This document shows positions 27,344-37,684 of a stretch of 64,000 nt of DNA, piece by piece. This stretch comes from Rheinheimera sediminis. Lineage in GTDB: Bacteria > Pseudomonadota > Gammaproteobacteria > Enterobacterales > Alteromonadaceae. The translations under genes and the position numbers were made by a program. Position 1 is the first letter of the stretch, and every line of letters begins with the position of its first letter. The stretch lies in assembly GCF_004005375.1 (NCBI RefSeq), contig NZ_RZUF01000015.1, positions 1-64,000 on the forward strand, written 5' to 3'. A model generated the notes under the pieces. That model did not search any database, was not told the origin of the DNA, and saw nothing but the letters and a program-made list of their open reading frames with translations.

Positions 27344-29740
27344 ATGACAGTAGCAAAGACTGATCGTTTGCATATGCCTGTATTGGCATTAAGAGACGTG
27401 GTCGTTTATCCGCATATGGTGATCCCGCTGTTCGTTGGCCGGGCTAAATCCATCAAATGCCTGGATGCAGCGATGGAAAAAGAGAAACAAATCTTTTTAG
27501 TTGCGCAAAAAGACGCCACGCTGGATGACCCTAAAGATTCTGATTTGTATCAGGTGGGTACTGTCGCCACTATTTTGCAATTACTCAAACTTCCGGATGG
27601 CACTGTAAAAGTGCTGGTCGAAGGGGGGAAACGTGCTCAATTAGTGGAGTTTACCGACACTCATGATACTTTTGCGGCTTATGTGGATTTGATCCCAACA
27701 CCAGAAATGGACAGCCGTGAGCAGGAAGTGATTTTACGTTCCGCCATCAACCAGTTTGAAGGCTATATCAAACTGAATAAAAAGATCCCTCCGGAAGTAC
27801 TGACAGCGCTTTCAGGTATAGAAGACGCGGCCCGCTTAGCAGATACTATGGCAGCTCATATGCCGCTTAAAGTGGACGACAAGCAAAAGGTGTTAGAGAT
27901 CATCGATGTGACGGAACGCTTAGAGTTTCTGATGGCGATGATGGAAAGCGAAATCGACATTCTGCAGGTCGAACGTCGTATCCGCAGCCGTGTTAAAAAG
28001 CAAATGGAAAAAAGCCAGCGCGAGTACTACCTGAATGAGCAAATGAAAGCCATTCAGCGTGAACTGGGCGAGCTGGAAGATACACCAGATGAGTTTGAGG
28101 CTTTATCGAAAAAAATCGAATTGGCTCAGATGCCGGAAGAAGCGCGCACTAAAGCGACGGCTGAACTGCAAAAGTTAAAAATGATGTCACCTATGTCAGC
28201 TGAAGCCACTGTGGTGCGTAGCTACATCGACTGGCTGACCAATGTGCCCTGGAAAAAACGTAGCAAGGTGAAAAAAGACCTGGCTGGCGCAGAACGTATT
28301 CTGGACTCGGATCATTATGGTTTGGATAAAGTCAAAGAACGCATTCTGGAATATCTGGCAGTGCAGCAGCGCGTCAACAAATTAAAAGGCCCGATTTTAT
28401 GTTTAGTCGGACCTCCGGGTGTAGGTAAAACTTCACTAGGTCAGTCTGTTGCCAAAGCAACAGGGCGTAAATATGTGCGAATGGCCTTAGGTGGTGTGCG
28501 TGACGAAGCGGAAATTCGCGGTCACAGACGGACTTACATCGGCTCAATGCCAGGAAAAATCATCCAGAAAATGGCAAAAGTAGGGGTGCGTAATCCTTTA
28601 TTCTTGCTGGATGAAATTGACAAAATGGCGTCGGATTTCCGTGGTGATCCAGCAGCTGCTCTGCTTGAGGTGTTAGATCCTGAGCAAAACACTTCATTCA
28701 GTGATCACTATCTGGAAGTAGATTACGACTTATCCGACGTGATGTTTTTCGCTACATCGAATAGTTTAAATATTCCGGCTGCTTTATTGGACCGGATGGA
28801 AGTGATTCGTTTAGCGGGTTATACCGAAGATGAGAAGCTGAATATTTCCAAGCAGCATCTGATCAACAAGCAGATTGAACGTAATGGCTTAAAACCTCAT
28901 GAAATTGAGATTGAAGACAGCGCTATTGTAGGCATTATCCGTTATTACACCCGCGAAGCCGGTGTGCGTAACTTAGAGCGTGAAATCTCCAAGTTATGCC
29001 GCAAAGCAGTGAAAAACATTCTGCTGGATAAAAACCTGAAAAAAGTAGTGATCAATCAGGACAATCTGGAAGATTTCTTAGGTGTACAACGTCATGACTA
29101 CGGCAAAGCGGAAGACAGCAACCGTATTGGTCAGGTGACAGGCTTAGCCTGGACTTCTGTCGGTGGTGATTTACTAACGATTGAAGCCGCTGCAGTGGTT
29201 GGGAAAGGCAAACTGACGTACACAGGCTCTTTGGGCGATGTGATGAAAGAGTCGATTCAGGCCGCCATGACAGTAGTGCGAAGCCGTGCGGAGAAACTGC
29301 GTATTAACGAAGACTTCTATGAAAAACGTGATATTCACGTGCACGTGCCAGAAGGTGCAACTCCAAAAGACGGTCCAAGTGCTGGTATAGCTATGGTAAC
29401 AGCTCTGGTATCCAGCTTAACAGGCAATCCGGTTCGTTCTGATGTGGCCATGACAGGTGAAATCACGCTACGTGGCGAAGTGTTGCCTATAGGCGGCCTC
29501 AAAGAGAAGCTGCTGGCAGCGCATCGAGGTGGTATTAAGAGGGTTTTAATCCCACATGACAATGTGCGGGACTTAAAAGATATCCCGGATAATGTCAAAG
29601 GTGATATTGAAATTCGTGCGGTGAAATGGATTGACGAAGTGCTGGAACTGGCTCTGCAAGAGCCGCCAACCGGTATGTCGGTGCTTGAAGTGGAAAAAAT
29701 TCCAGCAAAAAGCAAAAAAATCCAAAAAAATCCAGCCTAG
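27344..29740 (+). CDS. lon: Lon protease (endopeptidase La)
   Basis: A 798-residue ATP-dependent serine protease. The N-terminal substrate domain starts at [23 protein letters not shown]. The AAA+ module has Walker [10 protein letters not shown], Walker [10 protein letters not shown] and sensor [14 protein letters not shown]. The protease domain has the Ser-Lys dyad ([11 protein letters not shown] and [14 protein letters not shown]). The C-terminus is Lys-rich. It degrades misfolded and regulatory proteins in the cytoplasm. Full length for the family (about 780-800). Confidence 0.97.
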   Translation: MTVAKTDRLHMPVLALRDVVVYPHMVIPLFVGRAKSIKCLDAAMEKEKQIFLVAQKDATLDDPKDSDLYQVGTVATILQLLKLPDGTVKVLVEGGKRAQLVEFTDTHDTFAAYVDLIPTPEMDSREQEVILRSAINQFEGYIKLNKKIPPEVLTALSGIEDAARLADTMAAHMPLKVDDKQKVLEIIDVTERLEFLMAMMESEIDILQVERRIRSRVKKQMEKSQREYYLNEQMKAIQRELGELEDTPDEFEALSKKIELAQMPEEARTKATAELQKLKMMSPMSAEATVVRSYIDWLTNVPWKKRSKVKKDLAGAERILDSDHYGLDKVKERILEYLAVQQRVNKLKGPILCLVGPPGVGKTSLGQSVAKATGRKYVRMALGGVRDEAEIRGHRRTYIGSMPGKIIQKMAKVGVRNPLFLLDEIDKMASDFRGDPAAALLEVLDPEQNTSFSDHYLEVDYDLSDVMFFATSNSLNIPAALLDRMEVIRLAGYTEDEKLNISKQHLINKQIERNGLKPHEIEIEDSAIVGIIRYYTREAGVRNLEREISKLCRKAVKNILLDKNLKKVVINQDNLEDFLGVQRHDYGKAEDSNRIGQVTGLAWTSVGGDLLTIEAAAVVGKGKLTYTGSLGDVMKESIQAAMTVVRSRAEKLRINEDFYEKRDIHVHVPEGATPKDGPSAGIAMVTALVSSLTGNPVRSDVAMTGEITLRGEVLPIGGLKEKLLAAHRGGIKRVLIPHDNVRDLKDIPDNVKGDIEIRAVKWIDEVLELALQEPPTGMSVLEVEKIPAKSKKIQKNPA

Positions 29741-29949
29741 GGGCTTTTCAATTACTCTGGCTGTGTTAAGTTATGGGCAGTTTCGACGCAGCCCTTGCGC
29801 AGCAAGGGTTGTGGCCTAACAGAAATTTTTGTAGGGCGTCGTTTTGTGCTTGCAAGACTATATCAGGCTTGATATAAGGAACGCGCCACTACGACAAAAC
29901 AAATTTACTGTAGTTGTTGAAAATAATAACAATTGAAGGGGATGATATT

Positions 29950-30222
29950 GTGAACAAGTCTCAACTTATCGACAAAATCGCTGCTGGCGCAGATATTTCT
30001 AAAGCGGCAGCTGGTCGTTCTCTGGACGCGTTCATCGACGCTGTTACTGAGGCTCTTAAAGAAGGCGATTCAGTAGCCTTAGTTGGTTTTGGTACATTCG
30101 CAGTTCGCGAGCGCGCTGCACGTTCAGGTCGCAACCCGCAAACGGGTGAAACTATCCAAATCGCTTCTGCGAAAATTCCTTCGTTCAAGCCAGGTAAAGC
30201 GCTGAAAGATAGCGTAAACTAA
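29950..30222 (+). CDS. hupB: DNA-binding protein HU-beta
   Basis: A 90-residue nucleoid protein, exactly the family length from GTG 29950. AAGGGG sits 8 bases upstream, which decides this start over a longer frame from 29914. The signature [21 protein letters not shown] forms the DNA-grasping arms. It forms HU dimers, alone or with HU-alpha. Its position after lon and before ppiD is the same as in E. coli. Confidence 0.95.
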   Translation: MNKSQLIDKIAAGADISKAAAGRSLDAFIDAVTEALKEGDSVALVGFGTFAVRERAARSGRNPQTGETIQIASAKIPSFKPGKALKDSVN

Positions 30223-30412
30223 GCTGAACGCTCGGCTCATGTCGCCGGGCTTATGAAGCTGGTGGTTCTGTCAAATTCAGTAGTGATACTGGCAGAGAAA
30301 AGCACAACGCATTCAGCCTGACGCTGCCACAGCTTTTATGAAAAAGGCGTATCTGTTAAGATGCGCTTTTTTTTTAAGACAACCAAAAGTTGCCAAAAGA
30401 GACGTAGATACA

Positions 30413-32326
30413 ATGTTAGAAAAGATCAGAGAAGGTTCGCAGGGTATGATCGCCAAGGTCATTCTTGGCTTTGTGATCCTGACTTTTGCTTTAGCCGGGG
30501 TTGGCAGTTATCTAGGCAACAGCAGTGAGCTGCCTGTAGCCACAGTCAACGGTGATGAAATTACCAAGGTGCAGTTTGACACCGCATACCAGAATGAGAG
30601 AGCCAGAATGCAGCAGCAGTTTGGTGAAATGTTCGGCATGCTGTCTGCTGACCGCAACTATATGAGCAATTTCCGCAATTCAGTGTTGGAAAAACTAATT
30701 GACGAACAGTTACAACGTCAATTGGTTGCAGAGCTGGACTTAATGGTCAGTGATGACGTGTTACGGGATACTATCCGTAGCCTGCCAGAGTTTCAGGTCG
30801 AAGGTGTTTTTAACAACGACCGTTATATAGCTTTACTGCGCCAGAATGGATACGAGCCAAACCAGTTCCGTGATTATCTGCGTGCGCAGATGTCGGCCAA
30901 CCAGTTGGTGGTAGGTTTGGCAGGTTCGGAATTTGCGACTGTGTCAGAAATGCAATTGTTGTCTAAGCTGCAACAGCAAAGTCGCGATATTCAGTTCGCA
31001 GTATTAAAAGCAGAAGACTTTGCGTCAGCGGTAGAAATAAATGACCAATTGCTGCAGGACTATTATCAGATTAATGCCAACCAGTTTGTGTCGCCAGAGA
31101 CTGTCTCAGTAGATTACGTGCGTCTTAATGCAGCGGACATAGCGACAGATATCCAAGTCACGGATGCAGATTTATTAGCTTATTACGAGGCAAATCTGGT
31201 TCGTTACCAAACAGAAGAGCGTCGTCGAGTCTCACACATACTGTTAGAGTCTGTTGAAGATAATGCTGAGGTAGAAGCAAAAGCTCAAGCTTTAGCAGAG
31301 CAATTACAGCAAGGCGCAGATTTTGCTGAGCTGGCGATGAAAGAATCGGCTGATACTTTTTCAGCTGAAAAAGGTGGGGATTTAGACTTTATCGAACAAG
31401 GTGTGATGGATGCTGCATTTGAAAAAGCGGCCTATGCCTTGGCTAAAGCCGGCGATATCAGCCCCGTCGTAAAGACTGAGTTTGGTTACCATATTATCAA
31501 GCTGACTGAAGTTCAACCTGGCACTGTGAAGTCTTTTACTGATGTAAAGGAGCAAATACTAGCTACAGTAAAGAGTGATAAAGCAGCTGAGAAGTTCATC
31601 GACCTACAACAACTTTTGGGTGAAAAAAGCTTCGAAATTGCGGATAGTTTGCAAGAAGCTGCTGAAGCTGTTGGTTCTAAAGTGGTTTCTGTTCCAGCTT
31701 TTAGCCGGGCCACTGCCCCTGTTGAACTAACTGCCCCCAAAGTTTTGGAGACGCTGTTTTCAGATGATTTTATTAGTGCTGGCGTAAACAGTGATGTCAT
31801 CGAAGTAGCACCACAAGACGTCATCGTAGTCCGTATCAATACACATCAGCCTGAGACCACTAAGACGCTTGACGAAGTGAAGCTACAGGTGCAGGCCGCA
31901 GTTGTTGCAACAAAGAGCTCTGAGTTAGCTCGCGCTAAGGCTGAATCTCTATTCGCTGAAGTGACCGCAGGGAAGTCCTTTTCTGACGTAGCTGCAACTG
32001 CGCAGTTAAATCTTGAAACTAAGGTTGCTGTTCCTCGTTTTGGTGGTGATATCGACTCTGATATTCGCACTAAGGCGTTTGAACTTGCTAAACCTACAGA
32101 TGCTCAACCTGCTACTGTGGCTGTATTAAATCTAGCAAGCGGTGATGCGGCCTTAGTTGCGGTGACCAAGGTGACCGAATCTGACGTGACTGATAAACCT
32201 CAGCTTGAGCAGTTGCAGCAGTTTGCAGATCAAAAAGCGCAAAGTAGTTTTGGCGCTTTGCTTGCCGCATTAAAAGCGAAAGCAGACATCACCCGCTCAT
32301 TACCTGAAGCTGCAGCAGACGAATAA
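30413..32326 (+). CDS. ppiD: Periplasmic folding chaperone PpiD
   Basis: 637 residues from ATG 30413 (MLEKIREGSQGMIAKVI). One membrane anchor at about 12-34 is followed by a SurA-like chaperone domain and one parvulin (PPIC) domain with RRVSHILLES, FAELAMKESAD and KTEFGYHIIKL. It is anchored in the inner membrane, faces the periplasm, and helps proteins leaving the Sec translocon. The PPIase domain may be inactive, as in E. coli. The last third is rich in Ala/Val/Lys. Confidence 0.93.
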   Translation: MLEKIREGSQGMIAKVILGFVILTFALAGVGSYLGNSSELPVATVNGDEITKVQFDTAYQNERARMQQQFGEMFGMLSADRNYMSNFRNSVLEKLIDEQLQRQLVAELDLMVSDDVLRDTIRSLPEFQVEGVFNNDRYIALLRQNGYEPNQFRDYLRAQMSANQLVVGLAGSEFATVSEMQLLSKLQQQSRDIQFAVLKAEDFASAVEINDQLLQDYYQINANQFVSPETVSVDYVRLNAADIATDIQVTDADLLAYYEANLVRYQTEERRRVSHILLESVEDNAEVEAKAQALAEQLQQGADFAELAMKESADTFSAEKGGDLDFIEQGVMDAAFEKAAYALAKAGDISPVVKTEFGYHIIKLTEVQPGTVKSFTDVKEQILATVKSDKAAEKFIDLQQLLGEKSFEIADSLQEAAEAVGSKVVSVPAFSRATAPVELTAPKVLETLFSDDFISAGVNSDVIEVAPQDVIVVRINTHQPETTKTLDEVKLQVQAAVVATKSSELARAKAESLFAEVTAGKSFSDVAATAQLNLETKVAVPRFGGDIDSDIRTKAFELAKPTDAQPATVAVLNLASGDAALVAVTKVTESDVTDKPQLEQLQQFADQKAQSSFGALLAALKAKADITRSLPEAAADE

Positions 32327-32343
32327 GTTGAAGCTTTACCAGC

Positions 32344-32375
32344 AAAAAAAACCAACCTTCGGGTTGGTTTTTTTT
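32344..32375 (+). terminator. ppiD terminator
   Basis: AACCAACC, a TTCG loop, GGTTGGTT and eight further T: a strong intrinsic terminator. The A-run on the opposite side makes it usable from the sapF side as well, where it would end the convergent sap operon. Confidence 0.9.
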
Positions 32376-32397
32376 GCTGATTTCGTTATGGTTATCT

Positions 32398-33168
32398 TTA
32401 GCTTTGAGCACTGCTGATCAGTTTCCTGCTGTAGTCGTGTTGAGGGTTATCAAACACCTCAGTGGTAGAGCCGTAATCCAAAGATTTCCCTTGATGTAAC
32501 ACCAGGATAGTGTCGCTAATATGTCGTACCAGACGCAGATGATTGGTGATCAATAAATAAGACAAACCTGTGCTTTGCTGGAGTTCAAGCAGGAGATTAA
32601 CAATCTGAGCTCTTAAAGACGGATCAAGCGCTGTTAAGGCTTCATCCAGTATCAGCAGCTTAGGATCCATAATCAGAGCTCTGGCAAGGGCTACACGTTG
32701 CAATTGGCCACCAGAGAACATATGGGGGTAGTAAGCGGCGTGTTCTTCCATTAATCCCAGCTGAGCTAGGGTTTGGTGGATCTTCTGTTCGCGCTGACTT
32801 TCGTTTAGTGCTGTGCTGAAACGCAGTACGTCATCCAACATTTGCCCTATCCGCTGATGCGGATTCAAAGAGCGGGCAGGGTCCTGAAAAATGTAGCGAA
32901 TGACGTGGTTATACTTTTTATGGTCGCTGATGGATACTGCCTTGCCTTCCAGCAATATTTCACCACTGTCAGGTGTTTCTATACCGACCAGCAATTTAGC
33001 CAGGGTACTTTTACCTGAGCCTGTTTCTCCGACTATAGCCAAGGTCTGACCTGTATGTAAACTAAAGCTAACATTTGACAGTGCCTGAATGGTTTGACGT
33101 CGAAAAATGCCCTGAGCTTTCTGGTAGCTTTTATACAGTTGCCGGATTTCAAGTAAAGGAATTGTCAT
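32398..33168 (-). CDS. sapF: Peptide ABC transporter ATPase SapF
   Basis: A 256-residue ABC ATPase. Walker A is GETGSGKST, the signature is SGGQLQRVALARAL, and Walker B is LLILDEALTALDP. It is the last gene of pspF-sapABCDF, overlapping sapD by 4 bases. Together with SapD it powers the SapBC permease. In other gammaproteobacteria Sap is tied to antimicrobial peptide resistance, heme or putrescine; which applies here is not visible. Confidence 0.9.
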   Translation of the reverse strand: MTIPLLEIRQLYKSYQKAQGIFRRQTIQALSNVSFSLHTGQTLAIVGETGSGKSTLAKLLVGIETPDSGEILLEGKAVSISDHKKYNHVIRYIFQDPARSLNPHQRIGQMLDDVLRFSTALNESQREQKIHQTLAQLGLMEEHAAYYPHMFSGGQLQRVALARALIMDPKLLILDEALTALDPSLRAQIVNLLLELQQSTGLSYLLITNHLRLVRHISDTILVLHQGKSLDYGSTTEVFDNPQHDYSRKLISSAQS

Positions 33169-34157
33169 ATCTTTTTACCCTGCAAAGGAAAATGGCAACT
33201 GTAATAGTGATTCTGGAGACGTTCCAGCACTGGTGTTTTTACACATTCTTTGCGGGCATTGGGGCAACGTGGACCAAGACGGCACCCTATAGGTAAATGC
33301 TGTAAGGTTGGAATACTGCCATGCAAAGCATACAAAGGTTGTTTACTGGCAAGTTGTGGCTGGAATTCAGGCACGCTTTTGATCAGTGCGTCTGTATAAG
33401 GATGAAAAGGAGACTTTAAAATAGCCGCGGTTTCACCTGCTTCAACCAATTGGCCACAATACAATACACTCAAGGTTTGAGTATTACGGGCTACAGTTTC
33501 AAGCTCATGACTGATTAGTAAAATCGACATACCTTTGAGCTGGTTAAAGCTGGCCAGCAAACGAAATAACTGTGCCTGTGTAGTACTTTCCAGCGCTGTA
33601 GTGGGTTCATCTGCTATCAGCAGCTTCGGCTTTTTCGCAATGGCCATGGCGATCATTATTTTCTGGCAGACTCCCTCAGGTAACTGATAAGGGTATGAGT
33701 TTAGAATAGCTTTATGATCTCTGATCCCCACCTTGTGCAATAAGGCGATAGCTTTTTTGCGGCGTTCAAAGGGGCGGCTCCACCAGCTCCCAACCAACTC
33801 AGAATCCGGTATAGCCTCCAGCAACTGGTCAAGAATTGGGGCTGTAGGGTCCATGCTCCTGCTAGGTTCCTGATAAATCATGGCAATATCGCGGCCAATA
33901 ATTTTGCGCTGCTGGTCATACGACAGGCGCAACAAATCCTGCCCAGCCCAGCTGAATCTGTCGGCTGTGATATGCCATCTTTTATTCAGTACACCTACTA
34001 TGGCTTTGGCGATTAAACTTTTACCTGAACCTGATTCGCCCACTAAACCACGAATTTCACCTTCCCGGATCGTCAGGTTTACCTTGTCTACGGCACGAAT
34101 TAAACCTTCTGGGGTTTCCAGCTCAATCGTCATGTTTTTTATATCAAGCAAAATCAT
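33165..34157 (-). CDS. sapD: Peptide ABC transporter ATPase SapD
   Basis: 330 residues from ATG 34157 (MILLDIKNMTIELETPEG), overlapping the sapC stop in ATGA fashion. Walker A is GESGSGKS. The signature is degenerate (LPEGVCQKIMIAMAI instead of LSGGQ), a trait of SapD proteins, so SapD and SapF probably form one strong and one weak site. Walker B is LLIADEPTTALE. The C-terminal oligopeptide-type domain has the cysteines of CRLGPRCPNARKEC, possibly an Fe-S or zinc site. Confidence 0.9.
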   Translation of the reverse strand: MILLDIKNMTIELETPEGLIRAVDKVNLTIREGEIRGLVGESGSGKSLIAKAIVGVLNKRWHITADRFSWAGQDLLRLSYDQQRKIIGRDIAMIYQEPSRSMDPTAPILDQLLEAIPDSELVGSWWSRPFERRKKAIALLHKVGIRDHKAILNSYPYQLPEGVCQKIMIAMAIAKKPKLLIADEPTTALESTTQAQLFRLLASFNQLKGMSILLISHELETVARNTQTLSVLYCGQLVEAGETAAILKSPFHPYTDALIKSVPEFQPQLASKQPLYALHGSIPTLQHLPIGCRLGPRCPNARKECVKTPVLERLQNHYYSCHFPLQGKKI

Positions 34158-35050
34158 CAGTTGTCCCGCCGCTTTGTCATCGCAGTTCGTAAGCCATCGC
34201 CGACCAAATTCACTGACAACACTGAAGCAAAAACTAAAATTCCTGGCAAAGCGATAGCCCAAGGCGCCAGATAAATGAGATCGAGCGCATCAGCGATCAT
34301 GGCGCCCCATTCTGACGTCGGAGCTTGAGCGCCAAGACCAAGGAAACCCAAGGCGGCAATATCCAGAATAGCGGTCGATAAAGCCATAGTGGCCATAACG
34401 GTAATGTGTTCCCAGATATTGGGCAAAACAGCGTAACGCAATACTTGCCAGTTTGATGCACCATCAAGTCGATAAGCTGCGACGTAGTCTTGCCTTAAGG
34501 TATCTTGTATGGCGTTGCGAATACCATGCACAAATTGTGGCAATAGCGCGAGCATAATGGCCCAGGTGGTATTCCACAGCCCAGGGCCTAACACTGCCAC
34601 TATGATAATGGCCAGTAGCAGAGAGGGGATAGTCAGGGCCAAATCCAATACATGATTAAAAATACTGGATTTGACACCTTTGCTCATTCCGGCTGTTGCG
34701 CCCAAAGCCAGTCCCATCAGTAAAGATCCAATCACAGTTATCAGTGCGATGCCAAAAGTGTAAGTTGCTCCTTTCATCAGTCTGGACATCAGATCCCGGC
34801 CTAAATCATCAGTTCCAAAAGGATACTGCACCAGGCCTTCCGGACTCCAGGAGGGGGCCAACAGCAACAAGTCCGAGTTTTGCTGATAAGGGTCATGAGG
34901 GGTCAGTATGAGCGCAAATAAGGTCAGTAACAAAAAAAATGAAAACAATACCAGGCCAAATACTGCTGCATGCTGACGTTGAAACTGAAGCCAGAGCTGC
35001 GTTAATGGACCTCTGTTATGTTCCTCAAAATACAGCCGGAATTTTTTCAT
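34157..35050 (-). CDS. sapC: Peptide ABC transporter permease SapC
   Basis: A 297-residue permease of the DppC/OppC type with an N-terminal cytoplasmic stretch, a first helix (AVFGLVLFSFFLLLTLF), and a binding-protein-dependent transport domain ending in the EAA loop (AAYRLDGASNWQVLRYAVLP). It pairs with SapB in the inner membrane. It starts 1 base after the sapB stop. Confidence 0.9.
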   Translation of the reverse strand: MKKFRLYFEEHNRGPLTQLWLQFQRQHAAVFGLVLFSFFLLLTLFALILTPHDPYQQNSDLLLLAPSWSPEGLVQYPFGTDDLGRDLMSRLMKGATYTFGIALITVIGSLLMGLALGATAGMSKGVKSSIFNHVLDLALTIPSLLLAIIIVAVLGPGLWNTTWAIMLALLPQFVHGIRNAIQDTLRQDYVAAYRLDGASNWQVLRYAVLPNIWEHITVMATMALSTAILDIAALGFLGLGAQAPTSEWGAMIADALDLIYLAPWAIALPGILVFASVLSVNLVGDGLRTAMTKRRDN

Positions 35051-35051
35051 C

Positions 35052-36071
35052 TCAGACTTTCCTGGCCAGAGGATTAAACAAAGTGTGTAATATTTCAGTT
35101 AGCATATTTACTACTATGACTAAACAAGACACCACCAATAAGCCTCCCTGTATAGCGGGATAGTTCCGCTGATAAATACTGTCCAATAGCCATTGACCTA
35201 AACCAGGCCAGGAAAATATGACCTCGGTAATCATTGCTAGTGTAATCAGTGTGCTGAATTGTAATCCAATCTGACGTATTACAGGCAATAACGCATTGCG
35301 CAAACCATGGTGATAGAGCACCTGAGTCCGGCTTAAGCCTTTAGCCCGCGCTGTTTTTATGTAGCTTTGCTCAAGTACCATGAGCATCGAATCGCGGGTA
35401 AACCGGATCATTACAGTTGTTGGGTAAGTGGCAAGCACCACAGCAGGCAATAGCAAGTGTCGCAGCGCGTCCATAATAGCTTCAGATTTATAGCTAATGT
35501 CGGACAGCAATATATCCGGTAACATAAAACCTGTAGAAGTAGGAATATCAAACAGCACATTGATACGTCCTGCGGTCGGTAGCAGGCCCAGGGTCAACGA
35601 AAATAGCATGATAAGCAGAAGTGCCCACCAGAAAATAGGAATGGAATAAGCCACCAGCGTAATTCCAGAGATCAGCTTGCCGAAAAAGTGGTCCGCTTTG
35701 ACCGCTGCAAACAAACCCAAGGGGATCCCAAGAACAAAAGACAGGATAAGTGCATAACTTGCCAGCTCTAATGTAGCTGGGAACACCGCAAAGATTTCAG
35801 CCAGCACAGGTTGCTGACTGGAGAAAGACAAGCCCCACTCGCCATCCAGAATACGGTTTAGATAAGCCAGATACTGCATCAGTACAGACTGGTCCAGAGC
35901 ATAATACTGTATAAGCGCTTGGCGCTGCTCAGGCTCAATAGTGGTCAGGCCTGATACATTGTTCAGCACTTCGCCTGGAAACAAGTAACTTAAACTAAAA
36001 GCCAATACAGTCAAAGCGACAAAAACAAAGGAGATTAAAAAAGCGCGGCGTAAAAAATAGTGCAGCATCAT
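35052..36071 (-). CDS. sapB: Peptide ABC transporter permease SapB
   Basis: A 339-residue permease of the DppB type with an N-terminal FLRRAFLISFVFVALTVLAF helix and an EAA loop at YIKTARAKGLSRTQVLYHHG. The start overlaps the sapA stop by 4 bases. It forms the translocation pore with SapC. Confidence 0.9.
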   Translation of the reverse strand: MMLHYFLRRAFLISFVFVALTVLAFSLSYLFPGEVLNNVSGLTTIEPEQRQALIQYYALDQSVLMQYLAYLNRILDGEWGLSFSSQQPVLAEIFAVFPATLELASYALILSFVLGIPLGLFAAVKADHFFGKLISGITLVAYSIPIFWWALLLIMLFSLTLGLLPTAGRINVLFDIPTSTGFMLPDILLSDISYKSEAIMDALRHLLLPAVVLATYPTTVMIRFTRDSMLMVLEQSYIKTARAKGLSRTQVLYHHGLRNALLPVIRQIGLQFSTLITLAMITEVIFSWPGLGQWLLDSIYQRNYPAIQGGLLVVSCLVIVVNMLTEILHTLFNPLARKV

Positions 36072-37684
36072 AAGGCTTTTCTCGCTGCAGCCATAGAAAT
36101 ACCGCCGTAAGGGTTGATAGTGACCCCAGTAATTTTGACACTTTTCGCCTGAAAACGTTTGGAGTGCGCTATGCTGACTAAGGGCATTTGCTCGTCAAGA
36201 TAAAGCTGTGCAGTCAGATAAAAACTGCGTCTTTGTTTAATATCCGCGGTCAACAACGCTTGGTTGATCAGGTTATCAAAATTCGGATCGCACCAGTTGG
36301 CTCTGTTGCTGCCTGAGCCCGCAGCACTGCAACTTAACAGAGGTCGGAAAAAGTTATCTGGATCGGCATTATCAGCGGCCCAGCCGATCAGTACTGAATC
36401 ATGCTCAAACTCTGACAGTTTACGCCTGAAACTATTCCATTCAAAGGAGACTATTGAGGCTTTGACTCCTATTTTAGCTAAGTCGGCCTGCATTAACTCG
36501 GCCATCTTTAATGCGTTCGGGTTGTATAAACGCTGCACTGGCATAGCCCAAATATCCATACTGAACCCCCTGGGGTAGCCAGCTTGTGCCAGCAACTCTT
36601 TTGCTTTGGACGGGTCGTACTGCTGTTCGGGTAAGTCTTGGTAAAAAGCCCATGAGGTTGGTGGGAGTAAGGTTTTAGCTTTGTCAGCATAACCAAAATA
36701 AACAGCATCGAGTATAGCGTCTTTATTGATGGCATAAGCAAGAGCTTTGCGCACTAATACATTATCAAAAGGTGGTTTTTGGGTATTAAAAGCCCAAAAT
36801 CCAACATTCATGCTGACCTGGCTTTGCACTTCGACATCAGGCCGCTCTGCGATAAGTTTCAGCTCTGCATTGCGGGGGTAGGCAACTACATCACATTCAT
36901 GAGTCAGTAATTTCGCCATACGTTTGGCGTTATCCGGTACCAAGTCAAACACCAGTTGGCTGAGTTCTACTTTACCCCGCCAATATTCGGGATGGCGATA
37001 ATAACGAATAAACTGATTTTTTTTATATTCTTTAAAGAAAAATGGACCTGTACCTACGGGCTTTTGATCCAATAATTCAGCTTTGCTTTGTTGCAGTAGC
37101 TGCTCTGCATATTCTGCCGACAAAATGGCGGCAAAGTCTGTGGCGAGATTAGATAAAAACGAGCTGTCAGGACGGTTTAGTTCAAAACGCACTGTGCTGT
37201 CATTTTCTGCGACTACGGCTTTAACCAGCGAACTCCAGTCGACACTTTGAAAATAGGGGTAAACTGCACCGCCCACTGCATGGTATGGATGCTCAGTGTG
37301 CGTTATACGATTAAAAGTAAAAGTAACGTCCTGGGCATTGAAAGTTCTACCGGGAGAAAAAAAAGCAGTGTGATGAAATTGTACGTTCTGGCGTAGAGTA
37401 AACCAATAGGTTTTGCCATCTTCACTTAAACGCCACTGAGTTGCCAGAGCTGGAATTAATTCACCGCTGGCCGGGTCTATGTCCAAAAGGCGATCGTAGA
37501 GTTGCTGGCTTATCGCATCAATAGTGGTACCTGAAGTCACGCGTTGTGGGTTAAATGTCTCGGGCGATCCTTCTGCACAATAAACCATACCTTGTTGAAT
37601 TGTTTCAGGAATATCAGGCAGACAGGCGCTGAGGAATAACACAGAGCCACAGGGAACCATCAGGCTTAGTAAAGCTTTGATCAT
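36068..37684 (-). CDS. sapA: Peptide-binding lipoprotein SapA
   Basis: A 538-residue extracytoplasmic solute-binding protein, family 5. The lipobox LSAC places the lipid-modified cysteine at residue 21, so it is a membrane-tethered lipoprotein here. Family signatures ALATQWRLSEDGKTYWFTLR and FHHTAFFSPGRTFNAQDV are clear. It captures peptides for SapBCDF. The ATG overlaps the pspF stop by 4 bases, making pspF and sapA one translational unit. Confidence 0.9.
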   Translation of the reverse strand: MIKALLSLMVPCGSVLFLSACLPDIPETIQQGMVYCAEGSPETFNPQRVTSGTTIDAISQQLYDRLLDIDPASGELIPALATQWRLSEDGKTYWFTLRQNVQFHHTAFFSPGRTFNAQDVTFTFNRITHTEHPYHAVGGAVYPYFQSVDWSSLVKAVVAENDSTVRFELNRPDSSFLSNLATDFAAILSAEYAEQLLQQSKAELLDQKPVGTGPFFFKEYKKNQFIRYYRHPEYWRGKVELSQLVFDLVPDNAKRMAKLLTHECDVVAYPRNAELKLIAERPDVEVQSQVSMNVGFWAFNTQKPPFDNVLVRKALAYAINKDAILDAVYFGYADKAKTLLPPTSWAFYQDLPEQQYDPSKAKELLAQAGYPRGFSMDIWAMPVQRLYNPNALKMAELMQADLAKIGVKASIVSFEWNSFRRKLSEFEHDSVLIGWAADNADPDNFFRPLLSCSAAGSGSNRANWCDPNFDNLINQALLTADIKQRRSFYLTAQLYLDEQMPLVSIAHSKRFQAKSVKITGVTINPYGGISMAAARKAL